Assembly: GCA_021827685.1 (NCBI GenBank)
Contig: JAKAUM010000006.1
Span: 1-47,455 of the forward strand
Reading direction: 5' to 3'
Origin: a bacterium
Lineage (GTDB): Bacteria; Patescibacteriota; Minisyncoccia; UBA6257; 2-01-FULL-56-20
DNA length: 47,455 nt
Shown here piece by piece: positions 8,545-17,674 of the stretch; position 1 is the stretch's first letter; every line of letters begins with the position of its first letter. Both the position numbers and the translations under genes were made by a program. A model generated the notes under the pieces. The model was not told the origin of the DNA. It did not search any database and saw nothing but the letters and a program-made list of their open reading frames with translations.

Positions 8545-9305
8545 GGAACATCTGGATCATCGCGAAGACGACCTTCAGGACGGAAACGCGGAGCAAGCTC
8601 CTCTACGGCATCCTTATCTTCGCGTTCCTCTATCTGTTCTTCGAGATATTCCTCGCGGAGCTCGTGCTCAGGGAGCTGCCGATGGTGAAGAGCTTCGGCC
8701 TCGCGGGGATATACTTCTTTAACGCGATCGTCGCGCTTTTTCTCGGCACGACGTCGTTTTTCAGGGACGTGGAACGGAAGGTGGTCTACTTCATTCTCGC
8801 AAAGCCGGTTTCCCGCGCGCAGTTCCTGCTCGGCAAATTTTTCGGCTTGTGCCTCGTCCTTCTCCTTGCAACCGCAATCCTGGGAGCGGGATATCTCGGC
8901 CTCGTCGCCTACGAGCACGGCGGATTCGACGGCCTCGGCCTCCTTGCCATCTTCATGCAATATCTCGAGATGGCGCTTTTCATAGCCTTCGCGCTTTTCG
9001 TCTCGACGTTCTCAAGCTCGCTCCTTTCCATCGTCTACACCTCGGCAGTGTTTTTCATCGGGCATGTGGTAAGCCAGCTCGTCACCGACGCGCGGCAGAT
9101 CGGGCTCAAGGGCGTGCAGCTCCTCCTCGTCCAGGCGCTCTACTACGTTTTCCCGAATCTGGAAAAATTCGACGTGCGGACCCTCGCGATCCATGACGTC
9201 GCCATGCCGTTTCATGCGGTAGCGCTCGCGTTCGCGTATGCCGCGGCGTACGGCGCATTCCTCCTTTCCGCCGCGATCTGGATTTTCGACAAAAAAGAGC
9301 TATGA
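8541..9305 (+). CDS. ABC-2 type permease
   Basis: MRNIWIIAKTTFRTETRSKLLYGILIFAFLYL..., multiple TM segments; ATGA overlap with the ATPase gene. Confidence 0.85.
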   Translation: MRNIWIIAKTTFRTETRSKLLYGILIFAFLYLFFEIFLAELVLRELPMVKSFGLAGIYFFNAIVALFLGTTSFFRDVERKVVYFILAKPVSRAQFLLGKFFGLCLVLLLATAILGAGYLGLVAYEHGGFDGLGLLAIFMQYLEMALFIAFALFVSTFSSSLLSIVYTSAVFFIGHVVSQLVTDARQIGLKGVQLLLVQALYYVFPNLEKFDVRTLAIHDVAMPFHAVALAFAYAAAYGAFLLSAAIWIFDKKEL

Positions 9306-10177
9306 GACGGCGGCATGCTGCGGCGAGGGGATTTGCCGTCGCGGCGCTTCTCGCGGCCGCGGTCGGATGCCAATTTTGGTACGATGCGGCGCGGCCCGCG
9401 GCCGCGGCGTCCCTGCCGCCCGCTTTTACGCCGGAGATGACGCGCCTCGCCGACATGGGGTTTCATCCCGCGGTCGCGTCCTTCCTTTGGGCGAACACCA
9501 TGCCCTCGATCCTCGATCTCTTCTTCCGGGGCCATACGGAATACCTGAGCGGCCTTGCATTCCTGACATCGGTGGATCCAAAATTCGGCTACCCTTACGC
9601 GTTTTCGGTGCTTACGCTTCCCGTAATCCCGACCTCTTCGTATCCCGATGCGGTGGGAGAGTCATTCAAGATCGGCAAGGAGGGCCTCGCAAACGCCGAT
9701 CCCGACTGGCGCATCCCGTACTACATGGCGATCAATTATTATCTCGAGCGCCACGACCTCAAGGACGCGGCGCGTTACTTCAATCTGGCGGCGACGACGC
9801 CCGGCGTGCCCGAATACGCGGCGAGCTTCGCCCTGAACTTCGGCGTAGACCAGCGCAACCGTGACCGCGTGCGAAACCTTTGGATCACGGTCTATAAAAG
9901 CTCGAATGATCCCGCCACGAAGGCGCGCGCCGCGGCGTACATCGCGCGCCTCAACGACCTCGATTACCTGGATGCCGCATCGAAGGCGTACAAGGCGCGC
10001 TTCGGCGCATACCCCACTTCCACCGCCGCCCTCGTCGCCCGGGGAATCATCCCCGCCGTTCCCGTCGATCCCTTCGGCTATTCCTTTATCATCCGCAAGG
10101 ACGGCGCTTCGGATGTTAATACGTCAAAGCCGCCCTCGTATCTTTTCCGGAACGAACAGGCGCAAGTTCTACCATGA
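9302..10177 (+). CDS. putative lipoprotein, tetratricopeptide-like, with C-terminal pilin-like VPVDPFGYSF motif
   Basis: Signal-like N-terminus LLAAAVGC; repeat-like helical body; operon with the ABC genes. Confidence 0.6.
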   Translation: MRRRHAAARGFAVAALLAAAVGCQFWYDAARPAAAASLPPAFTPEMTRLADMGFHPAVASFLWANTMPSILDLFFRGHTEYLSGLAFLTSVDPKFGYPYAFSVLTLPVIPTSSYPDAVGESFKIGKEGLANADPDWRIPYYMAINYYLERHDLKDAARYFNLAATTPGVPEYAASFALNFGVDQRNRDRVRNLWITVYKSSNDPATKARAAAYIARLNDLDYLDAASKAYKARFGAYPTSTAALVARGIIPAVPVDPFGYSFIIRKDGASDVNTSKPPSYLFRNEQAQVLP

Positions 10178-10812
10178 AGAAGAAGCAGGTCATCGTGATA
10201 GGCGGGGGAGAGTCCTTTGCAAGCCATCGCGCGTATCTATCGTTCCTTAAAAAGAGGGAAATAGATTTCGAGCAGTACCGGAGGCCGCGGCGCGGCTGGA
10301 AGGAGACGCTCGGTACGGCGCTCGGAAGCCGGTTCGAGGTGATCAGGATCGGCATGCCGAATCCGCTGAATGCGAAATATGCCGAGTGGAAACTGTGGTT
10401 TGAAAAATTCGTTCCGCATCTTGCGCGAGAGACGGCTTTCGTCGGCCACTCGCTCGGAGGCGTTTTTCTCGCAAAGTACCTTTCCGAAAACCGGTTTTCC
10501 AAAAGGATCAGGGCCACCTTCCTCGTCGCCGCGCCGTTCGGGTGGGCCGACTTTTCCCTGCCCCGCAATCTCGCGCGGTTTGCGCGCCAAGGAGGGAAAA
10601 TTTTCATTTACCAGAGCGCGGATGACGCCGTAGTGCCGCCTCCCGATGCGGAAAAGTACGGGAAGGCCCTGCCGCGCGCCGTCGCGCGGCGTTTCCGCCG
10701 GCGCGGGCATTTCAACCAGCCCTCGTTTCCCGAGCTCGCGAGGGACCTGAGGGCGAGCTGGGCAAGGAAGCGCGGCCCGTTCCGCTCCCGCGGCGGAGGG
10801 CGTATAATATAG
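10174..10812 (+). CDS. RBBP9/YdeN-like serine hydrolase
   Basis: FVGHSLGGVFLAKYLSE nucleophile elbow; YQSADDAVVPPPDAEKYGKALP. Confidence 0.75.
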   Translation: MKKKQVIVIGGGESFASHRAYLSFLKKREIDFEQYRRPRRGWKETLGTALGSRFEVIRIGMPNPLNAKYAEWKLWFEKFVPHLARETAFVGHSLGGVFLAKYLSENRFSKRIRATFLVAAPFGWADFSLPRNLARFARQGGKIFIYQSADDAVVPPPDAEKYGKALPRAVARRFRRRGHFNQPSFPELARDLRASWARKRGPFRSRGGGRII

Positions 10813-10822
10813 CCGCATAGCC

Positions 10823-11869
10823 ATGGCTAAACTCTCCATCGGCATTGTAGGGCTCCCTAACGTCGGCAAGTCGACGCTGTTCAAGCTATTGACCGATCAG
10901 GATATCACGATTGCGAACTATCCCTTTGCGACGATTGATCCGAACGTGGGAATCGTGTCCGTACCGGACGCCCGGCTGGATCGTCTTGCGGAGATCAGCC
11001 GATCGAAGAAGAAGATTCCCGCGGTCGTGGAGTTTTACGACATCGCGGGACTCGTGAAGGGGGCGAACAAGGGGGAAGGGCTCGGCAACCAATTCCTCGC
11101 GCGCATCAGCGAGACGCAGGCCATCGTCATCGTCCTCCGCGTGTTTGCGGATGCGGGAGTGATTCACGTGGAAGGCGCGGTAGACCCCCTCCGCGACCTC
11201 GAAATCATCAATTCCGAGCTTATGCTGAAGGATTTGGACGCCGTGGAAAAACGGCTTGCCAAAGCGGAAGGGGAGGCGAAGAGCGGCAGCAAGGATGCGC
11301 TCCGCGACAAGGCGCTTCTTTCGCGGGTTCAGGCGTCGCTTGAGAAAGGGAATCTGCCCGTGGCCGACGCGTCGCTCGCGGAAGATGCGCGCGACGCCGC
11401 GCGCCTGCGCGAGCTGAACCTTCTCACGATGAAGCGGCAGATCTACCTTCTGAACGGAAAGGAATCGGATGGCGCCGCAACCCCCGGGCTTTTTGGGAAG
11501 ATAAAGTCGCTCGGCGCGGAGCATCTCTTTTTAGACCTCGGCTCGGCGGCGGGCGCGGGCGGCAGCGCGGAATCCGCTGAGGCGCTCATTAAGAAAGCGT
11601 ACGAAGTCCTCGGCCTCGTGAGCTATTTCACGACGGGAGAGGACGAAACGCGCGCATGGACGATTGCGCGCGGCACGAAGGCGCCGCAGGCGGCTGGCGC
11701 GATCCACGGCGACTTCGAGGACAAGTTCATCAGGATGGAAGTCACGGATTATGAAAGGTTCGTCGAAGCGGGCGGCTGGAACCAAGCAAAGCAAAAAGGC
11801 TGGATCCGTGCGGAGGGCAAAGATTATGAGGTTAAAGACGGCGACATCGTGGTCGTGAGGCACGGCTGA
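10823..11869 (+). CDS. ychF: redox-regulated ATPase YchF (Obg-like)
   Basis: MAKLSIGIVGLPNVGKSTLFKLLT...ANYPFATIDPNVGIVSVPDARLDRLA...DIAGLVKGANKGEGLGNQFL; TGS-like C-terminus. Confidence 0.97.
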   Translation: MAKLSIGIVGLPNVGKSTLFKLLTDQDITIANYPFATIDPNVGIVSVPDARLDRLAEISRSKKKIPAVVEFYDIAGLVKGANKGEGLGNQFLARISETQAIVIVLRVFADAGVIHVEGAVDPLRDLEIINSELMLKDLDAVEKRLAKAEGEAKSGSKDALRDKALLSRVQASLEKGNLPVADASLAEDARDAARLRELNLLTMKRQIYLLNGKESDGAATPGLFGKIKSLGAEHLFLDLGSAAGAGGSAESAEALIKKAYEVLGLVSYFTTGEDETRAWTIARGTKAPQAAGAIHGDFEDKFIRMEVTDYERFVEAGGWNQAKQKGWIRAEGKDYEVKDGDIVVVRHG

Positions 11870-11872
11870 CGG

Positions 11873-11890
11873 ACGGCTCGCGCCGTTTTT
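11873..11890 (+). terminator. rho-independent terminator
   Basis: ACGGC-TCGC-GCCGT followed by TTTT. Confidence 0.6.
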
Positions 11891-11895
11891 ATCGG

Positions 11896-12513
11896 CTACT
11901 GCCGCCGTCCTTCGAGGGCCGAACCGAGCGTTTCGCCGTCCGCGAACTCTATCTCGCCGCCGGTGGGGAGGCCGCGCCCGAGCCGGCTCAGCTTTTTCGC
12001 GAGCGGTCCGAGCTCTTTTGCGAAGAACGACGCTTGAAAATCTCCCGCCGAAGTCGGATTGAAGGCAAGGATGATCTCCTCGACCGCGCCGCCGGACCCT
12101 TCCGGCGCCGGTTTTTGGATGAACGATTTCAGGCTCTGCAGGCGCAGCTTCTGCCATTCTTCGATGAGGCCCGTATTCGGCATTTCGCCCGCGATGAAAT
12201 ACCGCCCGGAGAATTTCCCGGTGCTCTCGAGGGAGATCAGGTCGGTTTCCTTTTCCACGATCATGATGGTATTTTGGGCGCGGTGCGGGTCCGCGCAGAT
12301 TTCGCACAGCGGGCCGGAATTTTCATGCATGAAAAAACACCGCTCGCAGGATTTCATTTTTCCAAGCTCCGCGATGGAGAGGGCGAGGTCGCGGATGTTC
12401 TGGCGGCCTTCTCCGACAAGATGGAACGCGAGGCGGATCGCCTGGCGCGGCCCGATGGACGGGAGTTCGGCGAGCTTTCCGGCAGCTTTTTCGATGGGAG
12501 GGGGCAGTTTCAT
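11896..12513 (-). CDS. recR: recombination protein RecR
   Basis: KLAELPSIGPRQAIRLAFHL; CERCFFMHENSGPLCEIC zinc finger; Toprim region. Confidence 0.94.
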   Translation of the reverse strand: MKLPPPIEKAAGKLAELPSIGPRQAIRLAFHLVGEGRQNIRDLALSIAELGKMKSCERCFFMHENSGPLCEICADPHRAQNTIMIVEKETDLISLESTGKFSGRYFIAGEMPNTGLIEEWQKLRLQSLKSFIQKPAPEGSGGAVEEIILAFNPTSAGDFQASFFAKELGPLAKKLSRLGRGLPTGGEIEFADGETLGSALEGRRQ

Positions 12514-12584
12514 GGGAAGATAATATCACGATCCGGCGGCGGCGTGAACTGCGGCGCCCGTGCCCGGCCCGCGCGAACCGCGGA

Positions 12585-13982
12585 TCAAAGCGCCGGCAGT
12601 TCGCTGTACCGCTTGTCGATCGTCCTGAAGGAAACGCGCTCCGGATCGAAGGCGAATTCCACTTCGCCGACCGGGCCGTTGCGGTGCTTCGCGATGAGTA
12701 TCTGAATCGCGTTTTCGGACGGGCCTGCGGCAAATCCGCCGTCTCCGCCGACGTCGCTCAGCGCGTCATGCCCCTTGTCCTTGCGATAGATGAACATGAC
12801 GACGTCCGCATCCTGCTCTATGGAGCCGGAATCGCGGAGGTCCGAGAGGCGCGGCACTTTATGGTCGCGCTGTTCCACGCCGCGCGAGAGCTGGGAGAGC
12901 GCGAATACCGGCACCTTGAGTTCGCGCGCGAGCGCCTTCAGGCCGCGCGAAATTTCGGTGATCTGCTGGACCATGCTGTCGGAGTTCGTGCGCGGCCGGA
13001 TAAGCTGGAGGTAATCCACGATAAGGAGATCGAGGCCGTATTCGACTTGGAGGCGGCGGGCCATGGAGCGCATTTGCATGATGTTGAGGGAAGGGGAGTC
13101 GTCGATGAAAAGCTTCGTTGCGGAGAGCTGGTCGAGCGCGTGCTGGATCATGCCGAATTCGGCGTCGTTCTTAATGCGGCCGGTCAGGATGTTCCATAGC
13201 GGCACCTGCGACTGCGCGGCGATGATGCGGTCGATGACTTGCTCGCGCGACATTTCAAGCGAAAAGATGCCGACCGTATGGCCCGCGAGCGCGGCATTCC
13301 GCGCGATGTCCAGGGCGAGCGCCGTTTTTCCGGACGAAGGCCGCGCGCCGAGGATGATGAGATCGGACTTCTGCAGGCCGGAGAGTTTATTGTCGAGCGT
13401 CGCGAAGCCCGTCGCGATGCCGCGGAGCTTGTCGCCGCCCTCATGAAGCTTTGCCATCCGCTCCGCCGCCCTCGCAAGCTCATCCTTCACGGGGAGGAAA
13501 TTCTGCGGCACGGATTTTTGCGAAATGGAAAGGATCTTCTGCTCGACATTGTCCATGAGATCCGCGAGCTCGCCCGCCGGTTCGCCGAGGGCGTCTTCCG
13601 TGATTTCCGCCGAGGCACGGATAAGGTCGCGCAGGACCCTCTTCTCTTTCACGATGCCCGCATAATGTTCCACGTGCGAAGCGGTCGTGACCTGGTTCGT
13701 AAGCTCGGCGAGATAGCCGGAGCCGCCCGCGCCCGGAAGGAGTTCGCGCTCTTTGAGATAAGTGGTCAGGCTGAGGACGTCGATCGGCTGGCGCTTTTCC
13801 CAGAGCGCGAGGATGGCTTCGTAGATTTTCCCGTGGGCGGGGGAGTAGAAGTCGTCCGGCACGAGGACGTCCGCCACGCGGATGATGGCGTTCTTATCGA
13901 TGAGGATGCTGCCGAGGACGGCCGCCTCCGCTTCGAGGTTCTGCGGCGGGATTTTCAGTTGTGATTTTTTGGTTGCGGCCAT
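12585..13982 (-). CDS. dnaB: replicative DNA helicase DnaB
   Basis: PPQNLEAEAAVLGSILIDKNAI...LIILGARPSSGKTALALDIARNAA...LLIVDYLQLI...LSQLSRGVEQR. Confidence 0.97.
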   Translation of the reverse strand: MAATKKSQLKIPPQNLEAEAAVLGSILIDKNAIIRVADVLVPDDFYSPAHGKIYEAILALWEKRQPIDVLSLTTYLKERELLPGAGGSGYLAELTNQVTTASHVEHYAGIVKEKRVLRDLIRASAEITEDALGEPAGELADLMDNVEQKILSISQKSVPQNFLPVKDELARAAERMAKLHEGGDKLRGIATGFATLDNKLSGLQKSDLIILGARPSSGKTALALDIARNAALAGHTVGIFSLEMSREQVIDRIIAAQSQVPLWNILTGRIKNDAEFGMIQHALDQLSATKLFIDDSPSLNIMQMRSMARRLQVEYGLDLLIVDYLQLIRPRTNSDSMVQQITEISRGLKALARELKVPVFALSQLSRGVEQRDHKVPRLSDLRDSGSIEQDADVVMFIYRKDKGHDALSDVGGDGGFAAGPSENAIQILIAKHRNGPVGEVEFAFDPERVSFRTIDKRYSELPAL

Positions 13983-15370
13983 AGGAAAGGTCCTTTCGGC
14001 GTATCTTCAATATCAAATCCTAAACCGTTTATTTTCCGCCGCAAGGCGTCGGCCTTATCAAACTGTTTATTACCTCTGAATTCGTCCCGCTCGGCGGCCA
14101 GTTTTCTCGCGTTTTCGGGGATTTCCGGCGGCGGCGCGAAATCGAAGCCGAACATGCCGAAGAACCTGCGGAACTGGGAGAGCGCCGCCGCGGCTTCTTC
14201 CCGCGGGATGTTCCAGAGCGCGGGCTGTAGCTCCGAGGCGAAGGCGAGCGCGCCTGCAAGCGCCTGCGGAACGTTAAGGTCGTCTTCGAGCTTTTCTTCC
14301 GCTTCTTCCAGCGGTTTCAGCGGTTCCGGCGTTCCGGCCCGCGTCCCCTCCGCGAGGAATTCAAGCTTGGCGAGGAAGTTCGCGATTCCGTCCAGGGTAT
14401 GCGCCGCCTGCGCCGCGCTTTCTTCCGTATAGTCGATGGGGGAGCGGTAGTGGTGGGTGAGCGCGATCCAGCGGAGGACGTTCGCGCCGTACTTTTCAAG
14501 GAACCCGCGGATTGTCACGAAATTCCCGAGACTTTTGGACATTTTTCTGCCGTCCACGAGCAATGCGCCGGTATGCATCCAGATGCGCACGAACGGCGCC
14601 TTGCCCGACGCGGATTCCTGCTGGGCGATCTCCGCTTCGTGATGGGGGAACTTTAAATCGACGCCTCCCCCGTGGATCTCATACTGGGGGCCGAAATAGA
14701 ATTCGGAGATTGCGGTGTCTTCGATGTGCCACCCGGGCCGCCCTGCGCCGATCTGGGGCGCGGGCCATTCCGGCTCGCCGGGCTTGGAGAATTTCCAGAG
14801 GCAGAAGTCGCCCTTGTTGCGCTTCCCGACCGATTCATCGATCCGCGAGACGGAATCTTCGGCCTGGAGCGCCGTGCGGCCGGAGAGCTTTCCGTACCCG
14901 GCGAATTTTGCGATATCGAAATACCAGCCGTCGCCCTCGATCCGGTAGGCGAATCCTTTTTGCGCGAGCCGCTCCACCTGCGCCGCGATCTGCGGGATGA
15001 ATTTCGTCGCGGGGGCGTAAATTATCTTTTCCGCCTTTTCTTTCCCGTCGGCGGACATGCCGATGCCGAGCGCCGCCATGTCCGCAAGATAGGCCTCCAT
15101 GAAAAAGTCCGCGACGTCGGCGGCTTTTTTCCCTTCTTCCGCGGCCCGCCTGATGATTTTATCGTCGATATTGGTGATGTTTTGGAGGTAAAAGACGTCG
15201 CGGCCCCGCGCGCGCAGATATCTCGCGAGAAAATCGAAAAAGATATACGTGCGCGCATGGCCGATATGGGCGTAGTCGTTTACCGTGGGCCCGCAGACGA
15301 AAAGCCGCAGTTCCTTCCGGTCGGGAAGCGGTTCTTTTTCGCGCGAGAGCGTGTTCCAGAGGCGGAGCAT
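13955..15370 (-). CDS. cysS: cysteinyl-tRNA synthetase
   Basis: LRLFVCGPTVNDYAHIGHARTYIFFDFLARYL...NITNIDDKIIRRA...KMSKSLGNFVTI. Confidence 0.97.
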   Translation of the reverse strand: MLRLWNTLSREKEPLPDRKELRLFVCGPTVNDYAHIGHARTYIFFDFLARYLRARGRDVFYLQNITNIDDKIIRRAAEEGKKAADVADFFMEAYLADMAALGIGMSADGKEKAEKIIYAPATKFIPQIAAQVERLAQKGFAYRIEGDGWYFDIAKFAGYGKLSGRTALQAEDSVSRIDESVGKRNKGDFCLWKFSKPGEPEWPAPQIGAGRPGWHIEDTAISEFYFGPQYEIHGGGVDLKFPHHEAEIAQQESASGKAPFVRIWMHTGALLVDGRKMSKSLGNFVTIRGFLEKYGANVLRWIALTHHYRSPIDYTEESAAQAAHTLDGIANFLAKLEFLAEGTRAGTPEPLKPLEEAEEKLEDDLNVPQALAGALAFASELQPALWNIPREEAAAALSQFRRFFGMFGFDFAPPPEIPENARKLAAERDEFRGNKQFDKADALRRKINGLGFDIEDTPKGPFLWPQPKNHN

Positions 15371-15445
15371 GGATTCACTATACCATGCCCCTGCCCGGCC
15401 TCCGCCGGTTTTATGCGCCGCAGGCCGCGAAGGGGGCGGAGCCGC

Positions 15446-16327
15446 CTAGAACCACTCCTTGCGCCTGAAATAAATAAAAAGCGCGATGATGCAGGCGGCC
15501 ATTGCGCCGACGATAATCCAGAAAGCTCCGGGCGTCGCGGTGAGCGGTACGTCGGCGACCCGCATGCCGAAGATCGCCGCAATGAGCACGAAGGGGAACG
15601 TAAGGAAGGAAAGCGCGGTGAAGGTGCGCATCGCCGAATTGATTTTCAGGTTCATGAGCTGGTTGTTCGTATGTTCGAAATCGGTTACGGCGTCGCTGTA
15701 GTCCTGGATCTGGTGCGCGACTTTCAGATGCTCGCCGGCGAGGTCTTCGAGGTATATCTCCGCGCCGCGCCCCCAGAACGCCGTGCCCTTTGCGGTAAGC
15801 GATTGGAACACGGGTTCCTGGAGCCGCACGATGATGCGGTATTCGGAAACATCGCGCTTGAGGGAGGCGATCTGTTCCAGCAGTTCGCGCTCGTGGTTGC
15901 GGAAAATGCCGCGCCCCACAGCTTCCACTTTTTCCCTGATGTGGCGCAGTTCGCGCTCTTCGAATGCGGTGAGATGCGCGAACAGGCGGCAGAGGAGCGC
16001 GAGCGAGTTTTTTTCGTCGTCCAGCTTGAAAGTGTCGAGCGCTTTCGTGACCGGTTCGTAATGAATGGTAGCCACCGCATCTTTCGTCACGATGAAATCT
16101 ATTTCAGTGCGGATGGTGGCGCCCTCCGCTTCATCGTACTTCGGGAAATAGTGGACGAAATAAAGATAGCCGTCGTAGGCTTCCACGCGCGCTCTCGCGG
16201 ACGGCCCCGCGAGCTCTTCCGCGATCACGGGGTGCAGGCTGAATTCCTTTTTGAGCCATGCGAGATCCGCCCCCCTCGGCCGCGGGACGTCTATCCAGCG
16301 GACATGCTTATTCCTTTCGGAAGTCAT
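15446..16327 (-). CDS. CorA-like divalent cation transporter with GMR in place of GMN
   Basis: Two C-terminal TM helices; TALSFLTFPFVLIAAIFGMRVADVPL; start re-set to 16327 (TAAAAT 7 nt upstream). Confidence 0.88.
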   Translation of the reverse strand: MTSERNKHVRWIDVPRPRGADLAWLKKEFSLHPVIAEELAGPSARARVEAYDGYLYFVHYFPKYDEAEGATIRTEIDFIVTKDAVATIHYEPVTKALDTFKLDDEKNSLALLCRLFAHLTAFEERELRHIREKVEAVGRGIFRNHERELLEQIASLKRDVSEYRIIVRLQEPVFQSLTAKGTAFWGRGAEIYLEDLAGEHLKVAHQIQDYSDAVTDFEHTNNQLMNLKINSAMRTFTALSFLTFPFVLIAAIFGMRVADVPLTATPGAFWIIVGAMAACIIALFIYFRRKEWF

Positions 16328-16374
16328 GGGTTCCATTTTACCATGTCCATCGGGATTTTTCCGCACGTTCCCGA

Positions 16375-16401
16375 TTGGCACTCGCTTGACAGGACTGCTA
16401 A
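16375..16401. promoter_or_regulatory. CIRCE operator (HrcA binding site)
   Basis: TTGGCACTC-N9-GACTGCTAA; one mismatch per arm to consensus TTAGCACTC-N9-GAGTGCTAA. Confidence 0.88.
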
Positions 16402-16413
16402 CGCCCCTATAAT
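16386..16413 (+). promoter_or_regulatory. sigma70-type promoter of the heat-shock operon
   Basis: TTGACA (16386-16391) - 16 bp - TATAAT (16408-16413), 7 nt before ATG. Confidence 0.85.
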
Positions 16414-16420
16414 AAACGGC

Positions 16421-17089
16421 ATGAACGAACGGACGGCGCAGATCCTGGAGGCCGCAATCCAAGGATTCATCGCCACGGGCGAACCTGTGAGTTCCGGCTG
16501 GCTTTTCGACCACTATGAATTCGGCATTAAGCCGGCGATGATCCGCCTCGAGCTGGATACGCTCGAGGAGGGAGGATATCTCGCGAAGCCCCATCATTCG
16601 GCGGGCCGCGTGCCGACCGATGCCGGTTATGAATTTTTTGCGGATCGCCTGCTCGGCGCGCCCGCGGCGCACGATTCGCGCGAGGGGCCCCTGCGGGGAT
16701 TCCTGGAGAAGCGCGCATGGGCGGATCTCTCGGCTCAGCTTTCGGAAGAACTGGGGATTCTCGGCGTGATCGCCGATCTTGCGCGCGAAGCGGTATATAA
16801 GGCGGGGCTCGAGGCCCTTGTCGATTGTCTTGAATGGGAAGACCGGAACGAGCTCCGCGCGGTTATCCGCGATTTCGAAGAGGTTGACGGGCGTGCGACG
16901 CGCGCGGCGGAGCGGCTGGGGAACGGCCCGCGGGTTTTTATCGGAAAGAAAAGCCCCGTGACAAAAAGCGAAAATCTTTCCGTGGTCGGCGGGAATTATC
17001 GGATCGGGAGCGCGTCCGTTTCCATCTTTGCCATCGGGCCGAAGAGGATGGATTACGGGAAGGCTATCCGGATATTCAAAAATCTGTAA
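16421..17089 (+). CDS. hrcA: heat-inducible transcription repressor HrcA (short form, 222 aa)
   Basis: MNERTAQILEAAIQGFIATGEPVSSGWL...IRLELDTLEEGGYLAKPHHSAGRVPTDAGYEFFAD...IGPKRMDYGKAIRIFKNL; CIRCE upstream. Confidence 0.93.
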   Translation: MNERTAQILEAAIQGFIATGEPVSSGWLFDHYEFGIKPAMIRLELDTLEEGGYLAKPHHSAGRVPTDAGYEFFADRLLGAPAAHDSREGPLRGFLEKRAWADLSAQLSEELGILGVIADLAREAVYKAGLEALVDCLEWEDRNELRAVIRDFEEVDGRATRAAERLGNGPRVFIGKKSPVTKSENLSVVGGNYRIGSASVSIFAIGPKRMDYGKAIRIFKNL

Positions 17090-17104
17090 AATGAGAAAAT
17101 AAGC

Positions 17105-17656
17105 ATGCCTGACGAACAAGATAAAGATATGAAGGGAGGCGCGGATGCGGGCGACGGCCGGGACGCGGCGGACGGCCGATCTGCGGGCGGCGCCCCCGGC
17201 GGATTCGAAAAAAAACTTGCCGAAGCGGAGGCTCTCCGCGATGAATACCTCGCGGGATGGCAGCGCGCGAAAGCCGATTTCATCAACTATAAAAAAGAAG
17301 AATACCGCCGCCTCGAAGAGCTTGCGCGGTATGGGAGCGAAGAGCTGATCCGCGACCTCGTCACCGTGCTGGATAATTTCGATCTCGGCCTCCGCGCGCT
17401 CGAAAAGGGCGGGCCTGCGGAAAAAGGGGTGTATCTCATCCGCACCCAGCTCGAGGATATCCTGAAAAAGAGGGGAGTCGCGAAGATAGCGCTCGCGCCC
17501 GGCGACCCTTTCGACCCGGCCGTCGCCGAGGCGCTCGCCGAGGTCGCGACGGACGCCCAGCCGCCGGGGGCCGTCGTGGAAGTGATCGAGCCGGGGTATC
17601 GGCTCCACGACAAAGTTCTCCGGCCGGCGCGCGTGCTGGTAAGCAAGAATAAATAA
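17105..17656 (+). CDS. grpE: nucleotide exchange factor GrpE
   Basis: DEYLAGWQRAKADFINYKKEE...ELIRDLVTVLDNFDLGLRAL...GYRLHDKVLRPARVLVSK. Confidence 0.95.
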   Translation: MPDEQDKDMKGGADAGDGRDAADGRSAGGAPGGFEKKLAEAEALRDEYLAGWQRAKADFINYKKEEYRRLEELARYGSEELIRDLVTVLDNFDLGLRALEKGGPAEKGVYLIRTQLEDILKKRGVAKIALAPGDPFDPAVAEALAEVATDAQPPGAVVEVIEPGYRLHDKVLRPARVLVSKNK

Positions 17657-17674
17657 AGTAAAATATAAAAACAC

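Noticed and set aside
14672-17089. 805-aa plus ORF as a single protein
   Set aside because: Antisense to cysS/corA until 16421; only the C-terminal HrcA part is real, supported by promoter and CIRCE.
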